From the NCBI GenBank assembly GCA_021829835.1, contig JAKBPE010000004.1, positions 1 through 64,000 on the forward strand: a stretch of DNA of 64,000 nt, given 5' to 3'. Made by a program: the position numbers and the translations under genes. Under the pieces are notes generated by a model. It ran no database searches, had not been told where the DNA came from, and worked only from the letters and a program-made list of their open reading frames with translations. Positions 27,044-37,584 of this stretch are shown here, piece after piece (the stretch's first letter is position 1; every line of letters starts with the position of its first letter). This DNA comes from a bacterium (GTDB lineage Archaea > Micrarchaeota > Micrarchaeia > Micrarchaeales > CABMGC01).

Positions 27044-28138
27044 ATGGCAATAACAAAAATCAATGTAGGCCCGATACATCCAAGCACACACGGAGTGCTC
27101 AGGCTTGTTGTCCACCTTGATGGGGATACGATAGTGAAGGTTGAGCCCCATATAGGATTTCTGCATAGGGGAGTTGAAAAACTTGTAGAGACTAGAATGT
27201 ATATGCAGAGCCATCCTTACATGGAAAAGATAGATTATATGGCACCCATGAGCGTTGACGAGCTCTATGTTGCAACTGTCGAAAAGGCCATGGGAATCGA
27301 GGTAAACGAGCGTGCACAATATGTGCGAGTAGTACTGCTTGAATTGCAGAGGATTGCAAGCCATCTCTTCTGGGTAGGCAGCATATGCAATGACCTTGGC
27401 CAACTCTTTACGACATTTATGTGGGGATTTAGGGACAGAGATATGGCATTAAGGCTTCTTGAAGTGGCCACAGGCCAGAGGATGTTTTATGTCAACATGA
27501 GGCTGGGAGGCCTGGCCAGGGACATACCGGAAGGATTTGCAGAGGAAGTCATTGAATTCCTTGATTATCTGGAGAAGAGACTTAAGGATTATGAAAAATT
27601 CATAGAAAAGAATCCCATTTTCATACAGAGGATGAAAGGTATAGGAAGGCTTAGCAGGAGCGAGGCGCTTGACCTCGGAGTTACAGGACAGGTGCTTAGG
27701 ACATCTGGAGTCTCTTATGATGTAAGAAAGAACAACCCCTATTATGTATATGAAAAACTCAATTTCAACCCTGTAGTACTTACTGGTGGAGACAACCTTG
27801 CCAGATATAAGGCGCGTGTGCTTGAGATAAAGGAGAGCATAAGACTGATAAGAAATGCACTTGGAAATATGCCTGAGGGGAGTGCGCTCGGAATGCCTGT
27901 TAAGCTTGTCTCCCCTCCTTTAAAGAACAGGATGGTGACAGTCAGCAGGGAGAATCCCAGAGGAGAAGAGATGATGTATATGGTCGGTGATCCGCAGAAG
28001 CCTTACAGGCTCTCTATAAGGGCACCTACATTCATAAATCTCTCAGCGCTTGATTACATGGCAAGGGAAAACAGGTTCGCTGACCTATTCTCCATAATGG
28101 GAACCTTGGATTTGGTAATGGCAGATGTCGATAGATAG
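27044..28138 (+). CDS. nuoD: Complex I subunit NuoD
   Basis: NVGPIHPSTHGVLRLVVHLDGD, VEPHIGFLHRGVEKL, ELQRIASHLFWVG, C-terminal IMGTLDLVMADVDR. Confidence 0.95.
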   Translation: MAITKINVGPIHPSTHGVLRLVVHLDGDTIVKVEPHIGFLHRGVEKLVETRMYMQSHPYMEKIDYMAPMSVDELYVATVEKAMGIEVNERAQYVRVVLLELQRIASHLFWVGSICNDLGQLFTTFMWGFRDRDMALRLLEVATGQRMFYVNMRLGGLARDIPEGFAEEVIEFLDYLEKRLKDYEKFIEKNPIFIQRMKGIGRLSRSEALDLGVTGQVLRTSGVSYDVRKNNPYYVYEKLNFNPVVLTGGDNLARYKARVLEIKESIRLIRNALGNMPEGSALGMPVKLVSPPLKNRMVTVSRENPRGEEMMYMVGDPQKPYRLSIRAPTFINLSALDYMARENRFADLFSIMGTLDLVMADVDR

Positions 28139-29117
28139 TATAATAGAAAATGCAATAAATTCACATAGCCTTGCAGTAAGCCTTGCAGGACTGATAGCAT
28201 ACGGCATAGTCATAGCCATACTCATATTTGCATTCTCTTATTTCTTCGGCTGGTTTGAGAGGAAGCTCATAGCAAAATCACAATACAGGCATGGCCCCAC
28301 ATATGTAGGCAAATATGGGATACTTCAGAATTTTGCTGACCTTGTGAAGCTTCTAGCCAAAGAGATAATAATACCCGAGAATGCAAACAAGGTTCTCATA
28401 TCCCTTGCGCCTGTTGTTCTTGTTGCATTGAATGTCTTCATAATATTCCTTATACCGTTCTCCCCAGCGCTCCAGGCAAGCAACCTGGGGCTTGGGCTCC
28501 TGCTCATATTTGTAGTGCTTGGTTTTACACCGATAATACTCTTTATAATAGGATTTGCGAGCGGAAACAAGTTTTCCGATATAAGTGCACAGAGATCTGT
28601 GCTCATGCTTATAAGTTATGAACTGCCAATGATAATAGTGGTTGCAACACTTGCGCTTTTTACCGGAAGCTATAGCATAAACGGCATTATTGCTGCACAG
28701 GCCAGGCTTCCATTTGCAATTTTGATGCCTATAGGATTTTTTGTTTTCTTTGTAGCAATGCTTGCAGAGCTGGAAAGGCCTCCGTTTGATACGAGAGAAG
28801 CTGATTCTGAATTGATAGCCGGATGGCTTACAGACCTAAGCGCTCCTTATTACGCGCTTGCCCTTCTATTGGATTATACGAGGATGCTTCTGGGAGGCCT
28901 GCTGATATCAATACTCTTCTTGGGAGGGTGGGATGGACCTTTCCTTCCCGCTCCGCTCTGGCTCTTAATCAAGGCATTCTTAGTCGCTGTATTCATAACA
29001 ATCATACGCATAACCACAATGAGAATGCGGGTAGACAAGATCCTTAAATTCGGATGGATATGGCTGATGCCGCTTGCGCTTCTGAATATGGTGATAACAT
29101 TCTTTTTGTTCTTATGA
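28125..29117 (+). CDS. nuoH: Complex I subunit NuoH
   Basis: FGWFERKLIAKSQYRHGPTYVGKYGILQNFADLVKLLAKE, ELERPPFDTREADSELIAG. Confidence 0.95.
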   Translation: MSIDSIIENAINSHSLAVSLAGLIAYGIVIAILIFAFSYFFGWFERKLIAKSQYRHGPTYVGKYGILQNFADLVKLLAKEIIIPENANKVLISLAPVVLVALNVFIIFLIPFSPALQASNLGLGLLLIFVVLGFTPIILFIIGFASGNKFSDISAQRSVLMLISYELPMIIVVATLALFTGSYSINGIIAAQARLPFAILMPIGFFVFFVAMLAELERPPFDTREADSELIAGWLTDLSAPYYALALLLDYTRMLLGGLLISILFLGGWDGPFLPAPLWLLIKAFLVAVFITIIRITTMRMRVDKILKFGWIWLMPLALLNMVITFFLFL

Positions 29118-29248
29118 ATAGAAATTTGGATCAGGAGAAGGATGTGAATGGAATGCACGTTAGATATATAAGCTTGGCATTCAATTCAAGAGATATAAAG
29201 GATATCTTACCGGAAGCACTCTGGAAGAGTCTCTTTTCATGGTGTTAA
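29114..29248 (+). CDS. Small ORF between nuoH and nuoI (44 aa)
   Basis: MNRNLDQEKDVNGMHVRYISLAFNSRDIKDILPEALWKSLFSWC; ATGA overlap with the nuoH stop. Confidence 0.4.
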   Translation: MNRNLDQEKDVNGMHVRYISLAFNSRDIKDILPEALWKSLFSWC

Positions 29249-29251
29249 AAA

Positions 29252-29614
29252 ATGATAGAGCCCCTTATTGAGACAGTAAAAGCGCTTGGAAAGAAGAGAT
29301 TCACAGTAGAATACCCAGAGGAGCGGGAGTCCCTTCCGGATGACTACAGAGGCATGCTGAAGCTTGACATTGAGACATGCATAAGCTGCTCTGCGTGTGC
29401 GATTATCTGCCCTAACAAAACCATAACGATGGTCGAGATAATGACAGACAAAGGGCTCAAGAAAATGCCGCAGATAGGAATAGAGAGATGCCTTTTCTGC
29501 GCACTCTGTGAGGAGGTATGCCCACCAAAATGCCTTACTCTTGGAAAGAATACAGATGTTTATGAGACTTACGACAAGAGGGATCTTATAAAAAGACCGG
29601 AGGAATTAGTTTGA
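29252..29614 (+). CDS. nuoI: Complex I subunit NuoI (2x[4Fe-4S] ferredoxin)
   Basis: CISCSACAIICPNKTI and CLFCALCEEVCPPKCL. Confidence 0.95.
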   Translation: MIEPLIETVKALGKKRFTVEYPEERESLPDDYRGMLKLDIETCISCSACAIICPNKTITMVEIMTDKGLKKMPQIGIERCLFCALCEEVCPPKCLTLGKNTDVYETYDKRDLIKRPEELV

Positions 29615-30087
29615 TTGTATCAGAAGTTTATATTTTAATAGTAGCTGCATTGGCCTTATCCGGAGGCCTGCTTGTCTTCCTTTCCAGAAGGCTTCTTCAT
29701 GCGGTTCTGGCCCTGACCTTTGTCTTTATAGGGAGCGCACTTGTCTTTGTATTCCTAGGGGAGGTTTTCATAGCGCTTCTCCAGTTGTTTGTCTTTGTCG
29801 GAGGATTTTCGACATATCTGATAGTTGCAGTGGCATCTGAGACTTCGCATGACAGCTTCTCTAAAGCAAGATTCCTCTCTGCCTTGGTGATAATAGCAAT
29901 AGGAATTGCATTGATTCTCGCTTGGGCAGGAGCAGGAAGCTTCACGCATGGAAGCAGTTTCCCGAGTATAGCCGCAGCTGCAATTTCAGAATATTACGTA
30001 GTATTCTTCATGATGCTTCTTTTATTATTCTCTGCAGTAATAGGCAGCGTCTTGATAATGAGAAGATTTGTAAAATTGATAGTATGA
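29611..30087 (+). CDS. nuoJ: Complex I subunit NuoJ
   Basis: Membrane protein at the nuoJ position; LFVFVGGFSTYLIVAV, IGSVLIMRR. Confidence 0.88.
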   Translation: MIVSEVYILIVAALALSGGLLVFLSRRLLHAVLALTFVFIGSALVFVFLGEVFIALLQLFVFVGGFSTYLIVAVASETSHDSFSKARFLSALVIIAIGIALILAWAGAGSFTHGSSFPSIAAAAISEYYVVFFMMLLLLFSAVIGSVLIMRRFVKLIV

Positions 30088-30395
30088 TAATACCTGCATA
30101 TTATGTATTGGCTCTCGGATTTGCTCTTGTGGCTATAGCACTTGCAGGGATAGCCGCAGACCGAAACCTGATAGTTGTAATGCTTGGCATAGAACTTATA
30201 CTTGCTGCGAGCACCATAATTCTTGTCTCGTTCATAAGCGGAATGCAGAATCCCGATCCGAGCGGGGTTGTCATGCTCTTCGCCATCTGGGCAGTGGCAT
30301 CAGCTGAAATAATAACAGTAATTGCCCTTTATATCTATATGAAATCAAATGGAAGAAGCTTTGATATCTCGAAGCTATCTAAGATGAAGTGGTAG
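30084..30395 (+). CDS. nuoK: Complex I subunit NuoK
   Basis: RNLIVVMLGIELILAASTIILVSF; start overlaps the nuoJ stop (ATGA). Confidence 0.9.
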   Translation: MIIPAYYVLALGFALVAIALAGIAADRNLIVVMLGIELILAASTIILVSFISGMQNPDPSGVVMLFAIWAVASAEIITVIALYIYMKSNGRSFDISKLSKMKW

Positions 30396-30400
30396 TGAAT

Positions 30401-32164
30401 ATGTTGCCTTTCCTTCTTATACTTCCTCTTCTGCTTGGAGTTGCATTGATTGCATTCCTGCCAAGCACCTCTTTGCCCAGATATATCGCCTTGGCTGCGG
30501 CTATAGCAAGCCTCTTCATGCTTTTCTTAATTCATTACGGAGCATATAATATAGGATGGTTTAACATAGGTGGAGCGTCAGTAGGCTTCAGTGCGAGCAT
30601 AACTCCGGTAAGCCTTCTCCTTCTTGCCATAGTATTATTGATAGCTCCGGCAATATTCTTCTATTCTTTTGGATACATGAAGAAACCGAGCGAACAGCGG
30701 AGATACTACATAGAGATGCTTATATTCGAGTCGGCCATGCTTGTCTTCGCGATGAGTGGAAATTACATAACACTTTTTGTTGCCTGGGAATTCCTGAGCT
30801 TCATGAGTTACATGCTTATAGGATTTTACAAGGAGAAAGCAAGCGCTGCGAGATCCGCGAGAAAGGCCATATCTACAGTCTTGATAGGTGACATAGCCAT
30901 AATAGCGGCAATAGCCATAATCTGGACGGCTACCGGAAGCTTCAGCATAGGCTCGATACCATCAAATCCGACATATCTGCTCGCATCTGCACTTCTTCTC
31001 TGTGTAGCAATACTTACAAAGTCTGCGCAATTTCCATTTCAGGAGTGGCTTCCTGATGCAATGGAGGGACCTACGCCTGTCTCGGCGTTCCTTCATTCCT
31101 CAACAATGGTTAAGGCAGGAGTCTTTGCTTTCATAATACTTTATCCATTATTCTCCGCTGCACACATCCTTTATCTATTCATGATACTTAGCGCCATAAC
31201 AGTAGTGATATCTACACTTGGAGCCGCCAAGGAGATGCAGATAAAGAGGGTAATAGCCTATTCCACCACGCAGGAGCTTGGCCTGATGATATTTGCAGCA
31301 AGCATAGGCAGCATAACTGCAGCACTATATTTCTTCCTGGTGCAGAGCTTCTACAAGTCTCTTCTCTTCTTCAGCTCAGGAACAGTTATGGAAGCCACAG
31401 GTGAAGATTCCCTGGACAAAACAACAGGGCTTAAAGAAAACAGGCTTATTTATATTACAACGATAATAGGCGTGCTCTCCCTTGCCGGATTCTTGCCGTT
31501 CTCAGGATTCTTCGGAAATATAGGCATAAGCTCCAGTGCAAATTCACTTGTAGTCTATGCCTTCCTCTCGATAATAGGATTTTCCACGAGCTTCTTCATA
31601 ATCAGATGGGTTATGCTCGCTTCCAAAAAGGCTGACAGTCAGAAGACCAAGCTTGCTTATAAGAAGATGCCGAAAAGCATGGTAATAAGCATGATCTTCC
31701 TTGCTCTTCTAGCATTGCTCAGCTCCATCGCTTTCTTCTACATCGGAGGCTTCCTAAGAGGAGATACATACTTCCTTGAGGGATATGTCTCACTTCTTGG
31801 AATCAAGCTTTATGATGTAGTCATTGAGACAGTTCTTGCCTTCCTTGGACTCTTTGCAAGCTACTATGCATTCTCTCATAAAAAAAGCATAAGCGGCTGG
31901 TTTGCACACATAATCCATAATAGCGACATATTCAATGCCTTGTACATATATTTTGCAGATGCCCTGCTTGCCATAGCCAGCGGAGTAGCCATATTTGACA
32001 GGTTCTTAAGCGTCGGGTTCGAAGACATCGGTAATGGGATAAGCATATCCGGAAGAGGGCTCAGAAGATTTGCAGTCGGAGACATAAATGCATACGTGTT
32101 CGTGCTTATAGCTGCCATTGCAGCTGCACTCTGGTACGCGTATGCGCTAGGTGTTATCAAATGA
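30401..32164 (+). CDS. nuoL: Complex I subunit NuoL
   Basis: LFVAWEFLSFMSYMLIGFYKEK, TKSAQFPFQEWLPDAMEGPTPVSAFLHSSTMVKAGVF. Confidence 0.95.
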   Translation: MLPFLLILPLLLGVALIAFLPSTSLPRYIALAAAIASLFMLFLIHYGAYNIGWFNIGGASVGFSASITPVSLLLLAIVLLIAPAIFFYSFGYMKKPSEQRRYYIEMLIFESAMLVFAMSGNYITLFVAWEFLSFMSYMLIGFYKEKASAARSARKAISTVLIGDIAIIAAIAIIWTATGSFSIGSIPSNPTYLLASALLLCVAILTKSAQFPFQEWLPDAMEGPTPVSAFLHSSTMVKAGVFAFIILYPLFSAAHILYLFMILSAITVVISTLGAAKEMQIKRVIAYSTTQELGLMIFAASIGSITAALYFFLVQSFYKSLLFFSSGTVMEATGEDSLDKTTGLKENRLIYITTIIGVLSLAGFLPFSGFFGNIGISSSANSLVVYAFLSIIGFSTSFFIIRWVMLASKKADSQKTKLAYKKMPKSMVISMIFLALLALLSSIAFFYIGGFLRGDTYFLEGYVSLLGIKLYDVVIETVLAFLGLFASYYAFSHKKSISGWFAHIIHNSDIFNALYIYFADALLAIASGVAIFDRFLSVGFEDIGNGISISGRGLRRFAVGDINAYVFVLIAAIAAALWYAYALGVIK

Positions 32165-33546
32165 TATTTGTTCTGATATTTTTGGCAGTGTCTGTCATAC
32201 TGCTCATAGGCAATCTTGCCCTTGGCATTTTAGAGAAGAAGAGGATTCAACTTGCATACAACATAGCAGTGTTGGCAATTCTGGTGCTTCTCTCTCTTGC
32301 AGGGCTTGCATATGGCATAGAGACAACATTCCTGAATGTTGTTTCAGTCAATCCGTTCTCGCTCTTCTTCATTGCAATTTTCAGCATGGGAATGCTTCTG
32401 GTAAATCTCTTGGCATATGCCTATTCTGACAATTATGGAGATTTTGCCATACTCTCTGTGTTTGCATTGGCTGGAATGTATATGCTTTCAATGTCTAATT
32501 CTCTGATAACCGTATTCATAGGATTGGAGCTTGCGAGCCTGCCTTCCGTATTCATAATACTGCTTTCGAAGAAGAGTGTTGAGGCCGCAGTAAAGTTCTT
32601 CATTATGGCCTCAATTGCTATATCGCTCCTCTCCTTGGCTATTGTGCTCTTCTATGGAGGTTCTGGAAGCCTCACCCTTACAAATACCACACATAGCGAG
32701 ATGCTTGCCTTTGCAGCTGTCCTCTTTATTGTCTCGCTGGGCATAGACGCTTCGGTATTCCCTTTCAATCTCCTGATACCTGATGTTTATGAAGGATCTC
32801 CGGCATATGTCACAGGCATGCTCGGAGGCCTCAACAAGAAAGTTGCATTCGCTGCTTTAATACAGATACTCATACTTGCGTTTATAGGATACAGGTCGGT
32901 ATTTGATCTTCTCGCTGTGTTTTCAGTCATAACCATGTTCTTCGGCAACATAGTGGCAATAATGCAGAAAAACCTGAAAAGAATGCTTGCCTACTCATCA
33001 ATATCCCAGGCAGGGTATATACTTATAGGAATGGCCACGGCAGGAACTGCAGGGCTTATGGGGTCTCTCTTTCAGATATTCGCACATGCGTTCGCATTTA
33101 TAGGCATACTTGGAGTTGTGGCATGGCTTGAGAGCAAGCAGATGCATACAATAGACGACCTGAATGGGCTTTCTAGAAAGAACAGGTTTGCCGCCTTAGC
33201 TATGAGCCTCTTCATGCTTACATTCGTGGGCCTTCCGTTTACAACTGGATTTGTAGGAAAATTCCTCATATTTCTTGGAGCCGCATCTGCCGGACTGGCA
33301 TGGCTTGCGGTTCTGGGAATAATAAACAGCGTGATATCAATCTATTATTACTCAAGGCCAATAATGGCTGCCTACAGCGTAGAGAATAAAGGCATGGGCT
33401 CCAATGCAATTAGACATATTAAGATGGAAAAGCCTGTAGTTCTGGCTATTTCGATTGCAATTATAATAACTGTAGTGTTTGGAGTATATCCACAACCGCT
33501 GATAGCTATAGCGCATAATGCAGCAACTTATCTGCTTGGAGCATGA
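32161..33546 (+). CDS. nuoN: Complex I subunit NuoN
   Basis: FIGLELASLPSVFIIL, FPFNLLIPDVYEGSPAYVTGMLGGLNKKVAF, AYSSISQAGYILIG. Confidence 0.92.
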   Translation: MIFVLIFLAVSVILLIGNLALGILEKKRIQLAYNIAVLAILVLLSLAGLAYGIETTFLNVVSVNPFSLFFIAIFSMGMLLVNLLAYAYSDNYGDFAILSVFALAGMYMLSMSNSLITVFIGLELASLPSVFIILLSKKSVEAAVKFFIMASIAISLLSLAIVLFYGGSGSLTLTNTTHSEMLAFAAVLFIVSLGIDASVFPFNLLIPDVYEGSPAYVTGMLGGLNKKVAFAALIQILILAFIGYRSVFDLLAVFSVITMFFGNIVAIMQKNLKRMLAYSSISQAGYILIGMATAGTAGLMGSLFQIFAHAFAFIGILGVVAWLESKQMHTIDDLNGLSRKNRFAALAMSLFMLTFVGLPFTTGFVGKFLIFLGAASAGLAWLAVLGIINSVISIYYYSRPIMAAYSVENKGMGSNAIRHIKMEKPVVLAISIAIIITVVFGVYPQPLIAIAHNAATYLLGA

Positions 33547-33651
33547 AACTTGTACTACAGTAAAAACTCGTCCAGCTGAATTTTAACTTCCGGATTACTC
33601 CGTGGCGTTGTTCATATTTAGAGCATACACATCATATGCATAGGAATTGTA

Positions 33652-34236
33652 TTATCTTCTGCGTCCGGATGGATTCGCAAAACTGTTGTATATATTTCTG
33701 TATAGTGCAAAGACAGTGACAACAAATACCACCACTATCAGGAGTATTGATTCTGTAAGATAGTGTAGGTGTTGAACCCCGTTTATAGGCAATGTGGCAT
33801 AAGTTATTACAATTTCAAGTGCTGCGATATATAGTGCTGAGAGCGCGTGTATGGTAAAAACCTTTGAAAATATTCTGCCTTCGGTCTCGGAATTCTTTGC
33901 CATGCCTAACCGATATACAAATGAGGGCATGCTTATCAGATATGGATATTTTTCAAGCAGAGTGTATCTGAAACGCAATATAAGCAGGAAGAGAAGAAAC
34001 ACTAAAGTAAATATCAGGGGAGTAATGAAGAATAAACCGTAATTTTTTACTGAAAGTGTTGGATAATAATACATTACTGCAAACCATGCCAGTATATTGA
34101 GAAAGAGCGCAATAAGAAGAGCGGCTCTTGCAATATTTGAAAGAGGGTAGTGTTTTACCTTTAGTGGTGCGATTGCCATATTTAGAATGGATAATGTGTA
34201 TTCATAATACTTTGCAGTTTTGCTGAAGCCTTTCAT
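33652..34236 (-). CDS. Hypothetical multi-pass membrane protein
   Basis: 194 aa with several hydrophobic segments. Confidence 0.6.
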   Translation of the reverse strand: MKGFSKTAKYYEYTLSILNMAIAPLKVKHYPLSNIARAALLIALFLNILAWFAVMYYYPTLSVKNYGLFFITPLIFTLVFLLFLLILRFRYTLLEKYPYLISMPSFVYRLGMAKNSETEGRIFSKVFTIHALSALYIAALEIVITYATLPINGVQHLHYLTESILLIVVVFVVTVFALYRNIYNSFANPSGRRR

Positions 34237-34288
34237 ATGTTGGAATAAATAAGAGTCTTTCTGAAGAGGATGGATTTTTTATCATTGG

Positions 34289-35695
34289 TCAAATAAGTAG
34301 ATATGGAAAGAGCCCCAGGAATACCGATGAGACTGCCAAGATTATAGCTCCTGCAATTACTATTTTGTCTATGTGGTAGCCAATGTTGGTTTCAGGGTTT
34401 GATGCGAAGGAACGTTCAAAAAGCCAGAATAGGAGGAAACCTATCAGAAGTACTCCCAGCAGTGGAATTATTCCGAATATTCCGAACGAGTGTACAGATG
34501 CAAGGAAAATAAGAAGATCCCCTATGAATCCAGTAGTAAGAGGAATTCCCACCAACGCTATGGCTCCAAAAATAAATAAGTAAGTAAGCCCAGGGAAGTT
34601 CTTCATGACTCCTTTTATCTTGTCTATCTGTAGGGTACCGTAAAGCTCTGCTATTGTTCCGGCTATCAAGAATAGAAGGGAGATAATTATGCCATGGCTC
34701 AGCATTGCATATAATGCACCATTATTACCAAGTATGCTGTATGCTGCGGCTCCGATGCCTACTATGCCCATGTCAGTTATGCTAGTATATGCTATTGCAC
34801 GTTTAAGATTTTTCTGGCGGAGTGCGGCTACTCCTGCATATATCGCGGAGAATCCGAAAAGGATTGCGAGATATTTTGTGTAATGCAAGGATACAGGCAG
34901 CATCATGAACATAAGTATCAGTACGTATCCTCCGAATTTTAGGAGTACCCCTGCAAGAATCATGCTGCCTGTTGTTGGTGCCTCAGTATGTGCATCTGGA
35001 AGCCAATTGTGCAGTGGAAATACCGGCATCTTTATTAAAAAGGAGATTACAAGCATTGCCATTATTATGAGCTGGTATGCCACTGGAATGGTTGACGCGT
35101 ACTTTATTATCGAGAATATATCAAAAGTGTGGGGGGTAACATTGAGATATAACAGTATTATTGCGATAAGAAGCATTAGGCTTGAAACAAGTGAGTATAT
35201 TATAAATTTTATTGCTGCCTTGCGCCTTCCTTCGCCGCCGAACATGAATATCATGAAAAACACAGATATCTCAGCAAGCTCCCAGAATACATAAAAGAGA
35301 AAGAGATTTCCAGACAAAAATAAGGCAAGTGATGATCCTTCAGTCACAGCGAAGATTAGGTTGTATTTCTTATGATTGTCTTTTATGAAGTAGCTGCCTA
35401 CCAGAGAAGATGCAAAGAATACTATGGAGGTCATTACCAGAAGAATCAGGTTAACGCTTGTAATCTCAAAATTCAGGTTTATATTGAAATAGCTTATGTA
35501 TGGAAAGCTGAATGCAAGTGCGACTCCGGCGTGTGAGAGGTATACAACCAAAGCAACCAAAGCAAGAGATATCCCTGATGCAAATATTGATATGGTGTAG
35601 GAATGTTTTCTATCTAAAAATAATATGGGAAGTATGGACAGGTATGGAATTAGTATTATGAGAGGAAGCAGAAGCGAGTTGAGATTTGCTGCCAT
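34289..35695 (-). CDS. nuoM: Complex I subunit NuoM
   Basis: FYVFWELAEISVFFMIFMFGG, LIKMPVFPLHNWLPDAHTEAPTTGSMILAGVLLKFGGYVL. Confidence 0.94.
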   Translation of the reverse strand: MAANLNSLLLPLIILIPYLSILPILFLDRKHSYTISIFASGISLALVALVVYLSHAGVALAFSFPYISYFNINLNFEITSVNLILLVMTSIVFFASSLVGSYFIKDNHKKYNLIFAVTEGSSLALFLSGNLFLFYVFWELAEISVFFMIFMFGGEGRRKAAIKFIIYSLVSSLMLLIAIILLYLNVTPHTFDIFSIIKYASTIPVAYQLIIMAMLVISFLIKMPVFPLHNWLPDAHTEAPTTGSMILAGVLLKFGGYVLILMFMMLPVSLHYTKYLAILFGFSAIYAGVAALRQKNLKRAIAYTSITDMGIVGIGAAAYSILGNNGALYAMLSHGIIISLLFLIAGTIAELYGTLQIDKIKGVMKNFPGLTYLFIFGAIALVGIPLTTGFIGDLLIFLASVHSFGIFGIIPLLGVLLIGFLLFWLFERSFASNPETNIGYHIDKIVIAGAIILAVSSVFLGLFPYLLI

Positions 35696-35919
35696 TGATT
35701 ACACCGAAGTAAATACATCTGGTATTATGCTTGCAGAAACGCGTCTTTTGCTTGAGAGTATGTGTTCTATCTGTTCTTCCATTGCCATTAACTTTTATTC
35801 GAATATATATGTATTTATATTTTCCAGTATTTACTCTTCTGCAGCATATCTGGTTGAAATTTAGCTGTGTTATTCTTGAAATGACAAGAATAATAAATAA
35901 GAATGTGCCGGTGTGAACT

Positions 35920-36696
35920 TTGATAGATCTCGAACCCGATAAAATTTCAGATAAGGTGGAGAGAATTATGAAAGAGCACGGATGGCTCATAAGCAGGAAA
36001 AGAGCAGAGGTCCTTGCCAGATCCGGAGAAGATCATTTGGAAAGAAGATTAAAAATACCAGAGATATTATCAGGAGCAGTACAAGGCAGTCGTATTACAT
36101 ATATTGAAGGAAGAGTAGATAGAGTTCTTGGCAAATTTCATGTAGGAGAAGGCCGAAACAAAATATTCAGAAGGTCAATGATATTGGCAGATGGAGATGA
36201 GAGCATTACTTTTACTTTATGGGGTAATTCTGCAGATATTGTTGATTGCATTCCAGTAAGGAGAGGGGATACAGTTGGTATCAGGAATCTCAGTCTTGAT
36301 AGAATTGGTAAGGAGTATGAACTCCAAAGCACTGGAGACACATCAATTACAAAACTTGCTGAAGGAGGAAGTGTAGTGACAGATTTCTCAACACTGGGAT
36401 ACGTTGAAAGAGACATAGACATAGGAGGAAGGCTTGTGGTTGTAGAAAATGCAGAGCGGTTGGGAGCCGGTTTTAGTGAAGCAAGATCTATGATAATAAG
36501 TGATGGAAAGAGAGAGGCAAGGCTTCTCGTCTGGAGATCTCTTGGCAGGGCCTTTGAAGATATACCTATAGGAAGCAGAATAATAGCAGAATCGATATCA
36601 GTGAGGAAAGGAAATCATGATATAGAGATGAACGCTGGAAGTAGTTCAAGGTTATTAGTGTTGGATAATATCCAAGAAAAAAGCAAAGATTTATAA
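35920..36696 (+). CDS. OB-fold single-strand DNA-binding (RPA-like) protein
   Basis: GRVDRVLG...RRSMILADGDESITFTLWG and second OB-like RLVVVENAERLGAGFSEARSMIISDGKREARLLVW. Confidence 0.8.
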   Translation: MIDLEPDKISDKVERIMKEHGWLISRKRAEVLARSGEDHLERRLKIPEILSGAVQGSRITYIEGRVDRVLGKFHVGEGRNKIFRRSMILADGDESITFTLWGNSADIVDCIPVRRGDTVGIRNLSLDRIGKEYELQSTGDTSITKLAEGGSVVTDFSTLGYVERDIDIGGRLVVVENAERLGAGFSEARSMIISDGKREARLLVWRSLGRAFEDIPIGSRIIAESISVRKGNHDIEMNAGSSSRLLVLDNIQEKSKDL

Positions 36697-36870
36697 ATGG
36701 AAAGGGATAAAAGATAATTGGAGGACTAATGAGAATAGTTTTCTATTTTATCCCCACCCAAATCCCACTTTTCTCAAGTACGCTTAACGGCGTGCTAGTC
36801 CCCCACATAGAATATATCCTTAGCATATGCCTTAGTTTATTTTCTTGGTGCAAAGCGGATTTAATTTTGC

Positions 36871-37563
36871 TTATGCTCTTAACTTGATTTGGCTGGGTTT
36901 TATGGCTGTATCGATAACTATTGTATTGATACCCAACGCTTTTTTAGCCAAATCTATATCGACATCTGCAAGGGCGATTCTGGGCATTTGTAGAATGTAA
37001 AACTTCTTCTCATCTGGATTAAAACCTGCAACTCTTCTGTTCATTGCAGAGGTTGCGTTTGCTATCAATATTGAAGGAGGAATCTTTGTGTCTTCTGATA
37101 CTATCAATAGGTTTTCAAGATTGCCATGTTTTCCTATTCCGGATACATCTACCAATTCAGAATGGAATCGGGTTCCGAATTCCTTTCTAAGCCTTTGTTC
37201 CCCTTGGCTTACTTGTGTTGAAACAAACCGGTCAAGAGTTATGTTAGTATCATCAGTATGGTCCCTTAATGCTTCTTTCAGTATTTTTGCAATATGGGAA
37301 GTTATAGGATGCATTGGGAAGATGCTCTGCCCATTGATTTGAGAGTGTGCGAATTTCAATGCTCCACAATCGTTGTGTGGCATCCATACTACTTCCCTGG
37401 GATCCAGGGAGTTTATCTCTTCCACAAGTGCACGGTTAAGCCTTCCTCCAGCTGTCCTGAATGTTTGTATCTCTGGGAATTCTTTGAACATGCCATCTAG
37501 TACTGGATTCATCCTGTAATCCATACAGGATACAACTATTTTAGGTTTGACTAAGTCTGCCAA
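36871..37563 (-). CDS. Beta-carbonic-anhydrase-like protein
   Basis: VVSCMDYRMN, RTAGGRLNRAL, WMPHNDCGALKF (Cys/Asp/His/Cys pattern). Confidence 0.68.
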   Translation of the reverse strand: MADLVKPKIVVSCMDYRMNPVLDGMFKEFPEIQTFRTAGGRLNRALVEEINSLDPREVVWMPHNDCGALKFAHSQINGQSIFPMHPITSHIAKILKEALRDHTDDTNITLDRFVSTQVSQGEQRLRKEFGTRFHSELVDVSGIGKHGNLENLLIVSEDTKIPPSILIANATSAMNRRVAGFNPDEKKFYILQMPRIALADVDIDLAKKALGINTIVIDTAIKPSQIKLRA

Positions 37564-37584
37564 ATTATCATCTAGAAATATTAA

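Noticed and set aside
36720-36890. Possible ncRNA or small ORF (MRIVFYFIPTQIPLFSS...)
   Set aside because: No strong stem structure or family match; the ORF overlaps the 3' end of the carbonic-anhydrase-like gene.
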